Source of the DNA: an uncultured Lachnospiraceae bacterium
GTDB taxonomy: Bacteria; Bacillota; Clostridia; Lachnospirales; Lachnospiraceae
DNA: 64,000 nucleotides
Reading direction: 5' to 3'
Assembly (NCBI GenBank): GCA_910584915.1
Contig: CAJUDM010000005.1
Coordinates: 62,001 to 126,000, forward strand
Below the pieces are notes generated by a model. That model was not told the DNA's origin and ran no database searches. It saw only the letters and a list, made by a program, of their open reading frames with translations. Made by a program: the position numbers and the translations under genes. Of this stretch, positions 1-7,703 are shown piece after piece. How positions within the stretch are numbered: the stretch's first letter is position 1; the number at the start of each line of letters is the position of its first letter.

Positions 1-615
1 CACACCCATCTGTTTTTCTTTGAACAACACCGAAGCGATGCCCAGAAAGCCCACAGCAATGATCTCAACAAACAACAACTCGCAGGTGATCTCCCTGCGC
101 TTTTTCATCTCCGGGCTATCCTCTCCCACCGTCTCCGGCATCGTTTCCCGCAACGCCCCGCCGGAATGCAGGAGGGAGAGCGCGTAATCCGCCCTGTGGC
201 GGTCGATCTTCTCCGAACCCGCATAGAGTACAATATGGGGCACACCGTCGTCCACACAGATCCCGACGCCGTTTGCATCCTTCGCAAGCAGCCCGTCCAT
301 ATCCTCCCGAGAAGAGACCGGATGAACAGCAGAGGAAACCGCCGTCTGCGTCCCCGCCGGATCATATAGATATATATTATATATCTCCATATTCATAAAC
401 TTCAGATAGCCAAACCGGATAAACAACGTATAGAGCACCAGCGATCCGAGCGCGATAAAGAAAAATTTCCCGTCCAGCATCATCCTGCAGTCCTTTTTCA
501 ACAGCGCATAAATCCCCCTGCCTCTCCGCCTGCGCTGCACCCTGCTTTTCTTCTCTGTCTGACAGCGGTCCATGCGGATATGATTGCCGCTCTCTTCCTT
601 CTTTATTCTTTTCAC
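1..615 (-). CDS. ABC-2 type transporter permease, partial (C-terminus outside window)
   Basis: An open frame begins at a GTG at 615 whose GTGA overlaps the TGA stop of the ATPase gene, so the two are translationally coupled, and it runs without a stop to the window edge (205 codons). A basic cytoplasmic N-terminus (about 40 residues) is followed by one hydrophobic segment near residues 48-62 (FFFIALGSLVLYTLFIRFGY). A hydrophilic extracytoplasmic region follows, and a second membrane segment starts near residue 180 (ELLFVEIIAVGFLGIASVLF). This topology and the neighbouring ATPase suit the first half of an ABC-2 type permease. The substrate is unknown. The use of GTG makes this gene easy to miss. 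Confidence 0.75.
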   Translation of the reverse strand, partial: MKRIKKEESGNHIRMDRCQTEKKSRVQRRRRGRGIYALLKKDCRMMLDGKFFFIALGSLVLYTLFIRFGYLKFMNMEIYNIYLYDPAGTQTAVSSAVHPVSSREDMDGLLAKDANGVGICVDDGVPHIVLYAGSEKIDRHRADYALSLLHSGGALRETMPETVGEDSPEMKKRREITCELLFVEIIAVGFLGIASVLFKEKQMGV

Positions 616-1460
616 GACAGCCTCCTTCCCGTACAGCGGATAAAGACATCCTCCAAAGTCGGCTCCTCGGAATGTACACTGATCAGTTCATCACAGGCAA
701 AAGGAATGCCGCCCATCAGCTCCTGTGTTGTGAGCGTCTGTTCCTCCCGCCTGCCCTGATACAGATACTCCATGACAATACCGCCGCCGCCCTCCCGCTC
801 TTTCAGATTTTTCGGCGTATCCAGGGCAACAATGTTGCCGTCCGCTATAAACGCCACCCTGTCGCAGAGCAGATCGGCATCCATCATATTGTGTGTCGTC
901 AAAAACACCGTCGTTCCCCTCTGCCGCTCCTTTTCTATGATCCGGCGAAACAAAATCGCCCCGGCGGGATCAAGACCGCTGGTCGGTTCATCCAGAAACA
1001 ACAGCTTCGGACTGCTGATCAGCGCCCTCGCCATACTGACACGCTGGCGCATCCCCTTGGAATAAGAAGACACCGGTTTCCTGCGAAAATCTTTTTTGAA
1101 TTCCAACTCATCCAACACCTCCTCCCCGTCACGGAGCTGCTCCTTCGGATAAAAAGAAGAAAAATAACGCAGATTATCCAGGGCGCTCAAATTGGCGTAC
1201 AGATAGGGGAACTCAAACAAAACACCGATCTTTTCCAAAAATTCCCGCGCATGACCGCCCTTTAATTCCTTTCCGAACAGAGATACCATGCCGCCATGCC
1301 CTTTCAAAATGCCTGTCAGAATCTTCTGCGTCGTGGACTTTCCCGAGCCGTTCGGCCCCAGAAACCCAAAGATCTCCCCGTCCTCCACCGTAAAATTCAC
1401 GCCGTGCAGCGCCTCCTTGTCCTTCCCGTAGGAAAAAGTCAGATCCCTCACTTCGATCAT
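612..1460 (-). CDS. ABC transporter ATP-binding protein
   Basis: A 282-residue nucleotide-binding subunit that would power the adjacent permease. It has Walker A GPNGSGKST near residue 35, a signature SYSKGMRQRVS near 140, Walker B KLLFLDEPTSGLDP near 158, and a switch His in TTHNM near 190. The sequence resembles the drug-, bacitracin- or lantibiotic-resistance type of ABC-2 exporters. The ATG at 1460 overlaps the stop of the small membrane peptide (ATGA), and its own stop overlaps the permease start, so the three form one tightly coupled unit. The two-component system just upstream and the repeats at 1672-1710 suggest induced expression. The exported substrate is not identifiable. Confidence 0.9.
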   Translation of the reverse strand: MIEVRDLTFSYGKDKEALHGVNFTVEDGEIFGFLGPNGSGKSTTQKILTGILKGHGGMVSLFGKELKGGHAREFLEKIGVLFEFPYLYANLSALDNLRYFSSFYPKEQLRDGEEVLDELEFKKDFRRKPVSSYSKGMRQRVSMARALISSPKLLFLDEPTSGLDPAGAILFRRIIEKERQRGTTVFLTTHNMMDADLLCDRVAFIADGNIVALDTPKNLKEREGGGGIVMEYLYQGRREEQTLTTQELMGGIPFACDELISVHSEEPTLEDVFIRCTGRRLS

Positions 1461-1606
1461 TCCTCATCCCCCCATTTCCCGTTTTGCTCCCTCTTCTCCA
1501 GCTCCCGCCTGCTCCACCATTTCATAAACCTCACCTTAAACGGGATCAAAATTGCCAGTACAGCCAGAATTACAAGCCACCAGTACCACTCCAACCCAAA
1601 AAACAT
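1457..1606 (-). CDS. 49-residue single-pass membrane peptide, first gene of the ABC unit
   Basis: Starting at ATG 1606, seven bases after a strong AGGAGGTGA ribosome binding site, this frame encodes 49 residues and stops at 1457 in an ATGA overlap with the ATPase start. The N-terminus is Trp-rich (MFFGLEWYWWLVILAVLAIL) and forms one membrane helix; a basic then mixed charged tail follows (KVRFMKWWSRRELEKREQ). I do not recognise a family. Its position, excellent ribosome binding site and coupling make it a likely real gene and a candidate small subunit or regulator of the transporter. Confidence 0.7.
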   Translation of the reverse strand: MFFGLEWYWWLVILAVLAILIPFKVRFMKWWSRRELEKREQNGKWGDEE

Positions 1607-1671
1607 GCCGTCACCTCCTGTTTCAGTTCCGCATTCTACAAATTATCGATATGGTAATTGTAAAAAAGTGA

Positions 1672-1710
1672 GTTGAAGTTCCTATGAGATTGATGTGAAG
1701 TCTCTGTGAA
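1672..1710 (-). promoter_or_regulatory. Four 11-bp-spaced hexamers, probable response-regulator binding array
   Basis: On the plus strand GTTGAA (1672), TATGAG (1683), TGTGAA (1694) and TGTGAA (1705) start exactly 11 bp apart, one helical turn. On the minus strand this is a TTCACA-type direct repeat. OmpR-family regulators bind direct repeats with this spacing. The array lies between the histidine kinase gene and the membrane-peptide/ABC unit, 66 bp upstream of its start, so control of that unit by the adjacent regulator is likely. A clear -35 could not be assigned. Confidence 0.55.
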
Positions 1711-1785
1711 ATGTTGTCAGATATTAAATACCGCAGCCGCGACGCGGCAGTGATGCTGAAACTGCTACGCATTCCTGCCGCCGCC

Positions 1786-2850
1786 TTATTCCGCAGCAGG
1801 AACAGAAAAATAGAACGTCACCCCGTCCGGCACATTTTCGGCGCCGTAGGCTGCCCCATGCATCGAAAGGATCTGCGCCGCCGCCGCAAGCCCCAGCCCT
1901 GAGCCGGCATATTTCGTGTTTTTAACGCGATAAAATTTCATCCAGATGTCAGAAAGATTCTCCTGAGGGATCTGCTCCCCCTGGTTATAGACCGCAAAGT
2001 CCAGCATACCCTCGCGCTCTCGCAGCGACAGCTTCAAAACACCGCCCGGGCGGACATTCTTCTTCGCATTGATGATCAGATTATTGAGCACCTGCTCCAT
2101 CCGCCTCCTGTCCAGATCCACACAGACAGCGTGATCCGGCAGGTCATATCGCAGGTCAAAATCAGCATCCGGGATATCGATCAACAGCCTCCCGGCAACC
2201 GTCTCCAGAAATTCAACAAAATCAAAACGCTCCGGGGCAAGCTGCGCCGCCCCGCTTTCCAGCGCTGATAAATCCAACAGCGTGGTGATCAGGCTGCCCA
2301 TGCGCTCCGTCTCCGCGATGATAACTTCCGAGTATGTCCGCCTTTTCCCATCGTCCTCCGCATCCAGCATCCCCTCGGCGTAAGCACGGATCACGCTGAG
2401 CGGCGTCTTCATCTCGTGGGAGAGATGATCTGCCAGCTCTTTCCGTTCCGCCAGCAGACGCTCCTTCTGTTCCACATCCTCCCCCAGCATCCTGTTCACA
2501 TGTTCCAGCTTTGAAAACGCCTCCTGCAAACTCTCCGCCATGGCATTCAGGCTGCCGGAAAGCTCTCCCAGCTCATCCCTGCCCTCCACCTCGCAGCGCC
2601 GGGAAAAATCCAGCTTTGCCATATCCCGGGCGGCATCGTTTATTGCGGAGACAGGTTTTGAGACAGCGTGCACCATCCACAGGTCGAACACACAGATCAA
2701 AGCGGCAACGAAGAGGAGCCAGAACGCAAAAGAAATATCCTCATCGAAGGGCATGCCGACGGACAATACATAGGATACCAGCAAAATGACGCCCATCAGT
2801 TTGGACGCCAACAGTATTTTTTTCCGTATGCTGAGACTGCCTTTTTTCAT
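1786..2850 (-). CDS. Sensor histidine kinase
   Basis: A 354-residue membrane sensor kinase. There are two membrane segments near residues 15-32 and 40-60 with only a short loop between them, so it is an intramembrane-sensing type without a large external sensor. A HAMP region follows (SKPVSAINDAARDMAKLDF). The H-box is LSHEMKTPLSVIRAYAEG near residue 145, the N-box is LNNLIINAKKN, and the C-terminal G-box is GSGLGLAAA. The ATG at 2850 overlaps the regulator stop (ATGA). It probably phosphorylates the 2847-3515 regulator. A gap of 179 bases with the 11-bp repeats separates it from the ABC unit. Confidence 0.92.
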   Translation of the reverse strand: MKKGSLSIRKKILLASKLMGVILLVSYVLSVGMPFDEDISFAFWLLFVAALICVFDLWMVHAVSKPVSAINDAARDMAKLDFSRRCEVEGRDELGELSGSLNAMAESLQEAFSKLEHVNRMLGEDVEQKERLLAERKELADHLSHEMKTPLSVIRAYAEGMLDAEDDGKRRTYSEVIIAETERMGSLITTLLDLSALESGAAQLAPERFDFVEFLETVAGRLLIDIPDADFDLRYDLPDHAVCVDLDRRRMEQVLNNLIINAKKNVRPGGVLKLSLREREGMLDFAVYNQGEQIPQENLSDIWMKFYRVKNTKYAGSGLGLAAAAQILSMHGAAYGAENVPDGVTFYFSVPAAE

Positions 2851-3515
2851 TCCGCCACCTCAAATTTGTAACCGGACCTGATCAGCGTGACGATATGCCT
2901 GCCCTCGCCGCCCAATTTCCGGCGCAGGGTTTTGATATGCGTATCCACCGTCCTGTCCGTCCCCTCAAAGTCATAACCCCATATTCTTCCGAGAAGCTGT
3001 TCCCGGCTGAAAACCTGGCCGGGGTTTGACATAAGAAAATAGAGCAGCTCATACTCCTTATAAGTCAGCGCAATCTCCTGCCCGTCCGAGCAGACTTTGC
3101 GGGATGCGGGCAGGATCGAAATCTTCCCGGCAGTCACAGTATCCGCGGGAAGCGCCGAGGAGCGCCGCAGAAGAGCGTTCGCCTTTGCCAGCAGCACCTT
3201 CGGGCTGAACGGTTTCGTCATATAGTCATCCGCGCCCAGATCATAGCCCCTCAGCTTATCCTCCTCACCGCCCCTCGCGGTCAGCATGATGATCGGAAGA
3301 TCGCTCATCTCCCTCGCCGCCCTGCAGACCGAAAAGCCGTCGAGGCAGGGTATCATGATATCCAGTATCATCAGATCCACGGCATCCTGTCTCAGTACCA
3401 TCAGCGCTTCCACGCCATCCGACGCCGTAAAACACTTATGCCCGCCCCGCCCCATATACTCGGCGATGATCTCCCGCATATTCTTTTCATCCTCAACGAC
3501 CAATATGTTCGCCAT
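2847..3515 (-). CDS. OmpR/PhoB-family response regulator
   Basis: A 222-residue two-domain regulator. The receiver domain has acidic residues in VVEDEKN, the phosphoacceptor Asp in LMILDIMIPCLDG (about residue 52), Thr in IIMLTARG and Lys in DDYMTKPFSPK. The C-terminal winged helix, about residues 125-222, ends with the recognition region DRTVDTHIKTLRRKL. It is the first gene of the kinase pair and overlaps the kinase start. The likely targets are the repeats at 1672-1710. Its ribosome binding site GGGGGAGA precedes ATG 3515, 17 bp after the unknown protein gene. Confidence 0.93.
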   Translation of the reverse strand: MANILVVEDEKNMREIIAEYMGRGGHKCFTASDGVEALMVLRQDAVDLMILDIMIPCLDGFSVCRAAREMSDLPIIMLTARGGEEDKLRGYDLGADDYMTKPFSPKVLLAKANALLRRSSALPADTVTAGKISILPASRKVCSDGQEIALTYKEYELLYFLMSNPGQVFSREQLLGRIWGYDFEGTDRTVDTHIKTLRRKLGGEGRHIVTLIRSGYKFEVAE

Positions 3516-3532
3516 GGAATATCTCCCCCGGT

Positions 3533-3982
3533 CTATCTGAAATATTCCGCCTTCAGCGGAGCAATGACCTCAGGGTTTTGTCTCACCCACGCCATGGCGC
3601 AGCTGCACAGAACAGCGGTCAATCCGTCTTCTATAAAACCCTTTTCTCCGTTTTCCTTCAGGATCTGCACAAGAATTCCCGCTGTTTTCAGATCTTCCTC
3701 ATCAAACCCATTGCCCAACGGAAGATAGCCTAAAAACGCATCCAGCATTTTCTGAAAATCCTCGTCCCAGTTGATACAGCCATTGTCCAAAAACTCATGC
3801 TGTACCCTGCCCGCGATCCGGATCACTTCCCCCTGTGCTGTCTGTGCTTTCCCCGCGGGCGGGACAAGGTAGTCCCAAAACATTTGAAACGCCTTATCCT
3901 CATCCTCCTCTTCCGGAAGGTTTATCAGGGAGACGCCGTCATGAACCATTTTTTCTTTGGATGTTGCGTCATTTTCAGCCAT
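3533..3982 (-). CDS. Hypothetical acidic protein downstream of deoB
   Basis: A 149-residue soluble acidic protein that I do not recognise. An in-frame ATG at 3997 overlaps the deoB stop but has no ribosome binding site; the ATG at 3982 has GGAGGA seven bases upstream and is chosen here. There is no signal peptide or membrane helix. The middle (residues 35-110) is predicted helical and rich in Asp/Glu, and the C-terminus holds two Cys in LCSCAMAWV. It lies between the nucleoside operon and the two-component genes with short gaps and is probably co-transcribed with both. Confidence 0.75.
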   Translation of the reverse strand: MAENDATSKEKMVHDGVSLINLPEEEDEDKAFQMFWDYLVPPAGKAQTAQGEVIRIAGRVQHEFLDNGCINWDEDFQKMLDAFLGYLPLGNGFDEEDLKTAGILVQILKENGEKGFIEDGLTAVLCSCAMAWVRQNPEVIAPLKAEYFR

Positions 3983-3996
3983 TCTCGTTTCCTCCA

Positions 3997-5187
3997 TTAT
4001 AAAAGCTTCTGGAGAACCGATTTCCCGATCGTCCCCTCCGGCATAGCCACCCCGAAATTATCCGCGACTGTCGCCCCGATCACCGCGAAGGTATCCTCGT
4101 TTTCCAGTGCACCGCCGTGTCCCATCTTTTTGGAGTAAGCCACGAAGGGAACATACTCTCTCGTATGGTCGGTTCCCGTGTAGGTGGGATCGTTTCCATG
4201 GTCCGCCGTCAGTATCAGAAGATCATCCTCCCTCATCTTCTCCAGAAGGACGCCGAGGTTCTTATCAAACTTCTCGATCTCCTCCGCATATCCCTTCACA
4301 TCCCTGCGATGTCCCCAGAGCGCATCAAAGTCCACCAGATTGACAAAACAGAGCCCCTTGAAATCCCTGTCCGCAATCTCCAGCGTCTGCTCCATACCGT
4401 GTACGGAACTATTGGAGTGATGGGTTTCCGTGATGCCCTCACCGCAGAAGATATCGTGGATCTTCCCGACGCCGATCACATCGAATCCCGCATCCTGCAA
4501 AGCGTTCAGCGCTGTGGGCCCGGAGGGTTTGAGCGCATAATCGTGACGGTTGCTGGTGCGCTTGAATTCCCCTTTCCTTTTGCCCACATAAGGCCTCGCG
4601 ATGACGCGCCCGACTCTCCATTCATCCCGCAGAGTCAATTCTCTGGCGATCTCACAGCATCGGTAGAGATTCTTCAGGTCGAAAGTCTCCTCGTTGCCGC
4701 AGATCTGCAGCACAGAGTCTGCGGAAGTATAGACGATCATCGCTCCTGTCTCGATCTCCTCCTCACCCAGCTCTTCGATGATCGTCGTGCCGCTGCAGCT
4801 CTTGTTGCCGATCACTCTCTTCCCGCAGCGCTTCTCTAATTCCGCGATCAGCTCCGGTGGAAATCCGGTCTCCGTAAAGGTCTTGAAGGGCTTTTCGGTT
4901 TTGATACCCATGATCTCCCAGTGCCCGGTCATGGTATCCTTTCCGTTGCTCACTTCCCCCAGCCGCATATATCTGCCGACAGGCTTTTCCACAGCCTTCA
5001 TCTCTCCACCGTTATGGAGGTTCAGCATGCCGAGTTTTGTCAGATTCGGTATCTCAATACTTCCCATCCGATCCAGAATATGCCTGAAGGTATCCGCGCC
5101 AGCATCCCCGAAATCCGCCGCATCCGGCAATGCGCCGATGCCCAGGGAATCCAGAACGATCACAAAAATTCTTTGATATGCACTCAT
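3997..5187 (-). CDS. deoB: Phosphopentomutase
   Basis: A 396-residue enzyme of the alkaline-phosphatase fold that interconverts (deoxy)ribose 1-phosphate and 5-phosphate, linking nucleoside phosphorolysis to the DeoC aldolase. Metal-site motifs are visible: the N-terminal VLDSLGIGALPDA, the central TSADSVLQICGNEE, and the C-terminal TADHGNDPTYTGTDHTRE. Length matches the bacterial family. AGGAGGAAT precedes ATG 5187. It is the last enzyme gene of the catabolic series udp, deoC, cdd, add, deoB, and it consumes the sugar phosphate released by the phosphorylase. Confidence 0.97.
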   Translation of the reverse strand: MSAYQRIFVIVLDSLGIGALPDAADFGDAGADTFRHILDRMGSIEIPNLTKLGMLNLHNGGEMKAVEKPVGRYMRLGEVSNGKDTMTGHWEIMGIKTEKPFKTFTETGFPPELIAELEKRCGKRVIGNKSCSGTTIIEELGEEEIETGAMIVYTSADSVLQICGNEETFDLKNLYRCCEIARELTLRDEWRVGRVIARPYVGKRKGEFKRTSNRHDYALKPSGPTALNALQDAGFDVIGVGKIHDIFCGEGITETHHSNSSVHGMEQTLEIADRDFKGLCFVNLVDFDALWGHRRDVKGYAEEIEKFDKNLGVLLEKMREDDLLILTADHGNDPTYTGTDHTREYVPFVAYSKKMGHGGALENEDTFAVIGATVADNFGVAMPEGTIGKSVLQKLL

Positions 5188-5309
5188 ATTTTTATTCCTC
5201 CTGCTTTTTTCTTTAAATTATTATTACCGTTTAACAAAATCAAAAATACACCAGGATCACAAGTTTTACACACGCAAAACCTGCAAATAGGCAAGCCCGG
5301 ACCGGACCG

Positions 5310-6278
5310 TCACAGCCACCGGCTCATCTCCTCCCGCAGCTCATCCCCCGCAAAAGAAACCGCCGCCGCATTCTTCATGCACAAGAGTATCTCCGCATCG
5401 CTCACGCCGTACATCTCCTGAATAAACGCCAGTTCTCTGGTCAGCGATGTGCCGCTCACAGTCCGGTTGTCCGTATTGATCGTGACGGTGAGCCCTCTGT
5501 CCAAAAATTCCCGCAGGGGATATTCCTCCGGCCCTCTCACAGCCTTTGTCTGCAGGTTGCTGATGGGACACATCTCAACGCCAACGCCGGCATCTCTCAC
5601 AAGCTTCTGCACATCATCCCGGCATCTCATGGCGATGCCGTGCCCGATCCGTCCCGCCCCTGCCTTCACCGCATCGATAATATTTTCCGCACTGCCGCAT
5701 TCGCCTGCATGGATCGTATAGGGCATGCCCAGCTTTTTCACCTGCTCAAACAGGCTCATAAACGCAGACATCGGATAGACTTCCTCCGCCCCCGCCAGAT
5801 CCACGGCGCAGACGCCCGCACCCAAAAACTCCCGCGCTGTCCTGATCATCTCCATATTTTGTTCTTCGCTGTAATGCCGCATGGCACAGACGATCACCTG
5901 ACATGCCACACCGAACTTATGCTTCCCCGCATCAATCCCTTTCAGCAACGCCTCGATGGCACTTTTTATACCCATGCCTTCCGCCCCGCAGGCGATCGGA
6001 TCAAAGCGTATCTCCGCATACCGCACATTCTCGCCGCTCATGGTTTTCAAAATATCGATCCCGGCTCCTGTGAGCCCTTCCTCATCCTGGAGACAGGCTA
6101 TGGGCAGGACAAACTTCCCCAGATACTCCGAAAGGCTCCCGCATTCCTCAGACACCCTCAGTTCTTTGTCCTCCACCTTCCTCCTAAGTCTTCTTTCGAT
6201 AAACTCCCGGCTCAGGGAACCATCCAGATGGCAGTGCAGTTCTATTTTAGGCAGTTTTCTCAGTTCTTCCTTTGTCAT
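5310..6278 (-). CDS. add: Adenosine deaminase
   Basis: A 322-residue TIM-barrel zinc hydrolase converting adenosine or deoxyadenosine to inosine or deoxyinosine. The N-terminal metal motif is HCHLDGS (residues 15-21). Further motifs are TIHAGECG near 197, GRIGHG near 215, and the C-terminal Asp motif INTDNRTVSGTSL near 273. Gaps on both sides are under 130 bases and orientation is shared with cdd and deoB, which supports a purine and pyrimidine salvage operon. An ADE-type adenine deaminase is less likely given these motifs. Confidence 0.94.
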   Translation of the reverse strand: MTKEELRKLPKIELHCHLDGSLSREFIERRLRRKVEDKELRVSEECGSLSEYLGKFVLPIACLQDEEGLTGAGIDILKTMSGENVRYAEIRFDPIACGAEGMGIKSAIEALLKGIDAGKHKFGVACQVIVCAMRHYSEEQNMEMIRTAREFLGAGVCAVDLAGAEEVYPMSAFMSLFEQVKKLGMPYTIHAGECGSAENIIDAVKAGAGRIGHGIAMRCRDDVQKLVRDAGVGVEMCPISNLQTKAVRGPEEYPLREFLDRGLTVTINTDNRTVSGTSLTRELAFIQEMYGVSDAEILLCMKNAAAVSFAGDELREEMSRWL

Positions 6279-6359
6279 AATTCATTCCCGTTTTGTCTCG
6301 TTCTGTACAGCAAACTCTTCCTTCCGGCGATATGCACGCTCCCCCGCCTCACTGTCCCA

Positions 6360-6779
6360 TCACGCCAGATTCGCCGGTCCGAAGCCCCGGGGAAGGATAT
6401 CTTTCAGCGTATATATTTCATACTCCTGTCTGCTCTTCGCCATAATGATCTGGAAGGTGTCAGGATCACAAAATTCCATCATCACCTGCCTGCAGACACC
6501 GCAGGGCGCCGCATATTCTGTCAGAATCCCCTCTTTTCCCCCCACAACACAGATCGCGTCAAACTCCCGCACTCCTTCGCTCACCGCCTTGAAAAAGGCA
6601 GTCCGCTCGGCGCAGTTTGTCGGCGTGTATGCGGCATTCTCAATATTGCAGCCCGTATAAAGTTTTCCGTTTTTTCCGAGCAGCGCCGCGCCAACCCTGA
6701 AATGGGAATAGGGCACATAGGAAAATTCCATCTGTCCGATTGCCAGATCGATCATCTCTTCTATCCGCTTTTTATCCAC
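6360..6779 (-). CDS. cdd: Cytidine deaminase
   Basis: A 139-residue zinc enzyme of the small tetrameric type, which deaminates cytidine and deoxycytidine to uridine forms that the phosphorylase upstream can split. The catalytic motif TNCAERTAFFKAV (Cys in place of His, as in tetrameric enzymes) lies near residue 51, and PCGVCRQVMMEF provides the two other zinc cysteines near residue 85. The start is GTG 6779, six bases after an AGGAGGTGG site. Paired hairpins at 6839-6900 lie between it and deoC. Confidence 0.95.
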   Translation of the reverse strand: MDKKRIEEMIDLAIGQMEFSYVPYSHFRVGAALLGKNGKLYTGCNIENAAYTPTNCAERTAFFKAVSEGVREFDAICVVGGKEGILTEYAAPCGVCRQVMMEFCDPDTFQIIMAKSRQEYEIYTLKDILPRGFGPANLA

Positions 6780-6838
6780 TCTTCCACCTCCTGACGGCCG
6801 TTATCTCTTTCATTTCTCTTAACTTTTTCAACGGGAAC

Positions 6839-6900
6839 CTTCTCAATACGCTTACGCTGATTGAGAAGTAGCGATAACTGAGCCTGACGGCTCAGTTATC
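6839..6900 (-). other. Tandem hairpins between deoC and cdd
   Basis: Two perfect stems lie side by side. CTTCTCAAT (6839-6847) pairs with ATTGAGAAG (6860-6868). GATAACTGAGCC (6873-6884) pairs with GGCTCAGTTATC (6889-6900) around a TGAC tetraloop and ends one base before the deoC stop codon. Neither is followed by a clean T run on the minus strand, so they look like intercistronic stability or processing hairpins rather than strong terminators. Confidence 0.7.
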
Positions 6901-6901
6901 T

Positions 6902-7573
6902 TCAGTATCCCTCAGCTTCCTCTTTATTCAACAGTTTGATGATACGGCTTGTGCCAAGGCGGTCCGCCCCCAGGGCAAGAAATTTCTCTGCATCTTCCAG
7001 AGAGGAAATGCCGCCCGCCGCTTTGATCTTCACATGCTCCCCCACATGTTCCGCAAACAGCTTCACATCATCGAAGGTCGCGCCTGCGGTGGAAAATCCG
7101 GTGGATGTCTTGATATAATCCGCCCCCGCCTTTGTCACGATCTCACACATTTTTATCTTTTCCTCATCGGTCAGAAGGCAGGTCTCGATGATCACTTTCA
7201 GTATCTTCTCCCCGCACGCCGTTTTCAATGTTCTGATCTCCTGTTCCAGCAGATCATACTTTTTGTCCTTCAGCCAGCCGATATTGATCACCATATCGAT
7301 CTCTTCCGCTCCGTTTTCGATGGCATCTTTTGTCTCAAACTCCTTCACCGCCGTCGTCATATAGCCGTTGGGAAATCCGATCACCGTACAGACAGGCACC
7401 CTGCCCTGCAGATAGTCCGCCGCTTCCTTCACGTAAGAAGGCGGAATGCAGACGGAAGCCGTCCCGTATTTTACCGCATCATCGCAGATCTGCCTGATCT
7501 CCTCCCATGTGGAAGGCTGCAGAAGCAGCGTGTGATCTACATGTTTTACCATTTCTTTTACATTTACACTCAT
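6902..7573 (-). CDS. deoC: Deoxyribose-phosphate aldolase
   Basis: A 223-residue class I aldolase that splits 2-deoxyribose 5-phosphate into glyceraldehyde 3-phosphate and acetaldehyde. The Schiff-base lysine is in ADYIKTSTGF near residue 152. Other family motifs are HVDHTLL at the N-terminus, VCIPPSYV, VIGFPNG and IKAAGGI. An ATG farther upstream is in frame, but the ATG at 7573 has TGAGGA at the right distance and gives the usual family length, so it is chosen. Hairpin pairs flank the gene on both sides. Confidence 0.96.
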   Translation of the reverse strand: MSVNVKEMVKHVDHTLLLQPSTWEEIRQICDDAVKYGTASVCIPPSYVKEAADYLQGRVPVCTVIGFPNGYMTTAVKEFETKDAIENGAEEIDMVINIGWLKDKKYDLLEQEIRTLKTACGEKILKVIIETCLLTDEEKIKMCEIVTKAGADYIKTSTGFSTAGATFDDVKLFAEHVGEHVKIKAAGGISSLEDAEKFLALGADRLGTSRIIKLLNKEEAEGY

Positions 7574-7615
7574 ATTAATCCTCATTTCTGCGCACATCTT
7601 TTTGCGCATAACGAG

Positions 7616-7672
7616 TTTGTGTCAAGTGCGCGCAGACACAAATCTCGCGTGTGAAAAATCTATTTTTCACAC
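7616..7672 (-). other. Tandem hairpins between udp and deoC
   Basis: TTTGTGTC (7616-7623) pairs with GACACAAA (7635-7642), and GTGTGAAAAA (7649-7658) pairs perfectly with TTTTTCACAC (7663-7672) around a TCTA loop. On the minus strand the AT-rich second hairpin lies just after the udp stop. It could act as a weak terminator or as a stability element. The arrangement mirrors the hairpin pair after deoC. Confidence 0.65.
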
Positions 7673-7703
7673 TAACCTCCTGTTTCAGTTCCGCGTCTGC
7701 TCT

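Noticed and set aside
1731..1750. GCCGCG/CGCGGC hairpin as histidine-kinase terminator
   Set aside because: The loop would be a single base and no T run follows, so a stable terminator is unlikely.
5640..6794. Long plus-strand open frame (384 codons)
   Set aside because: It lies opposite add and cdd, both with clear catalytic motifs; its product has no recognisable features and has the His/Arg-rich look of antisense frames.
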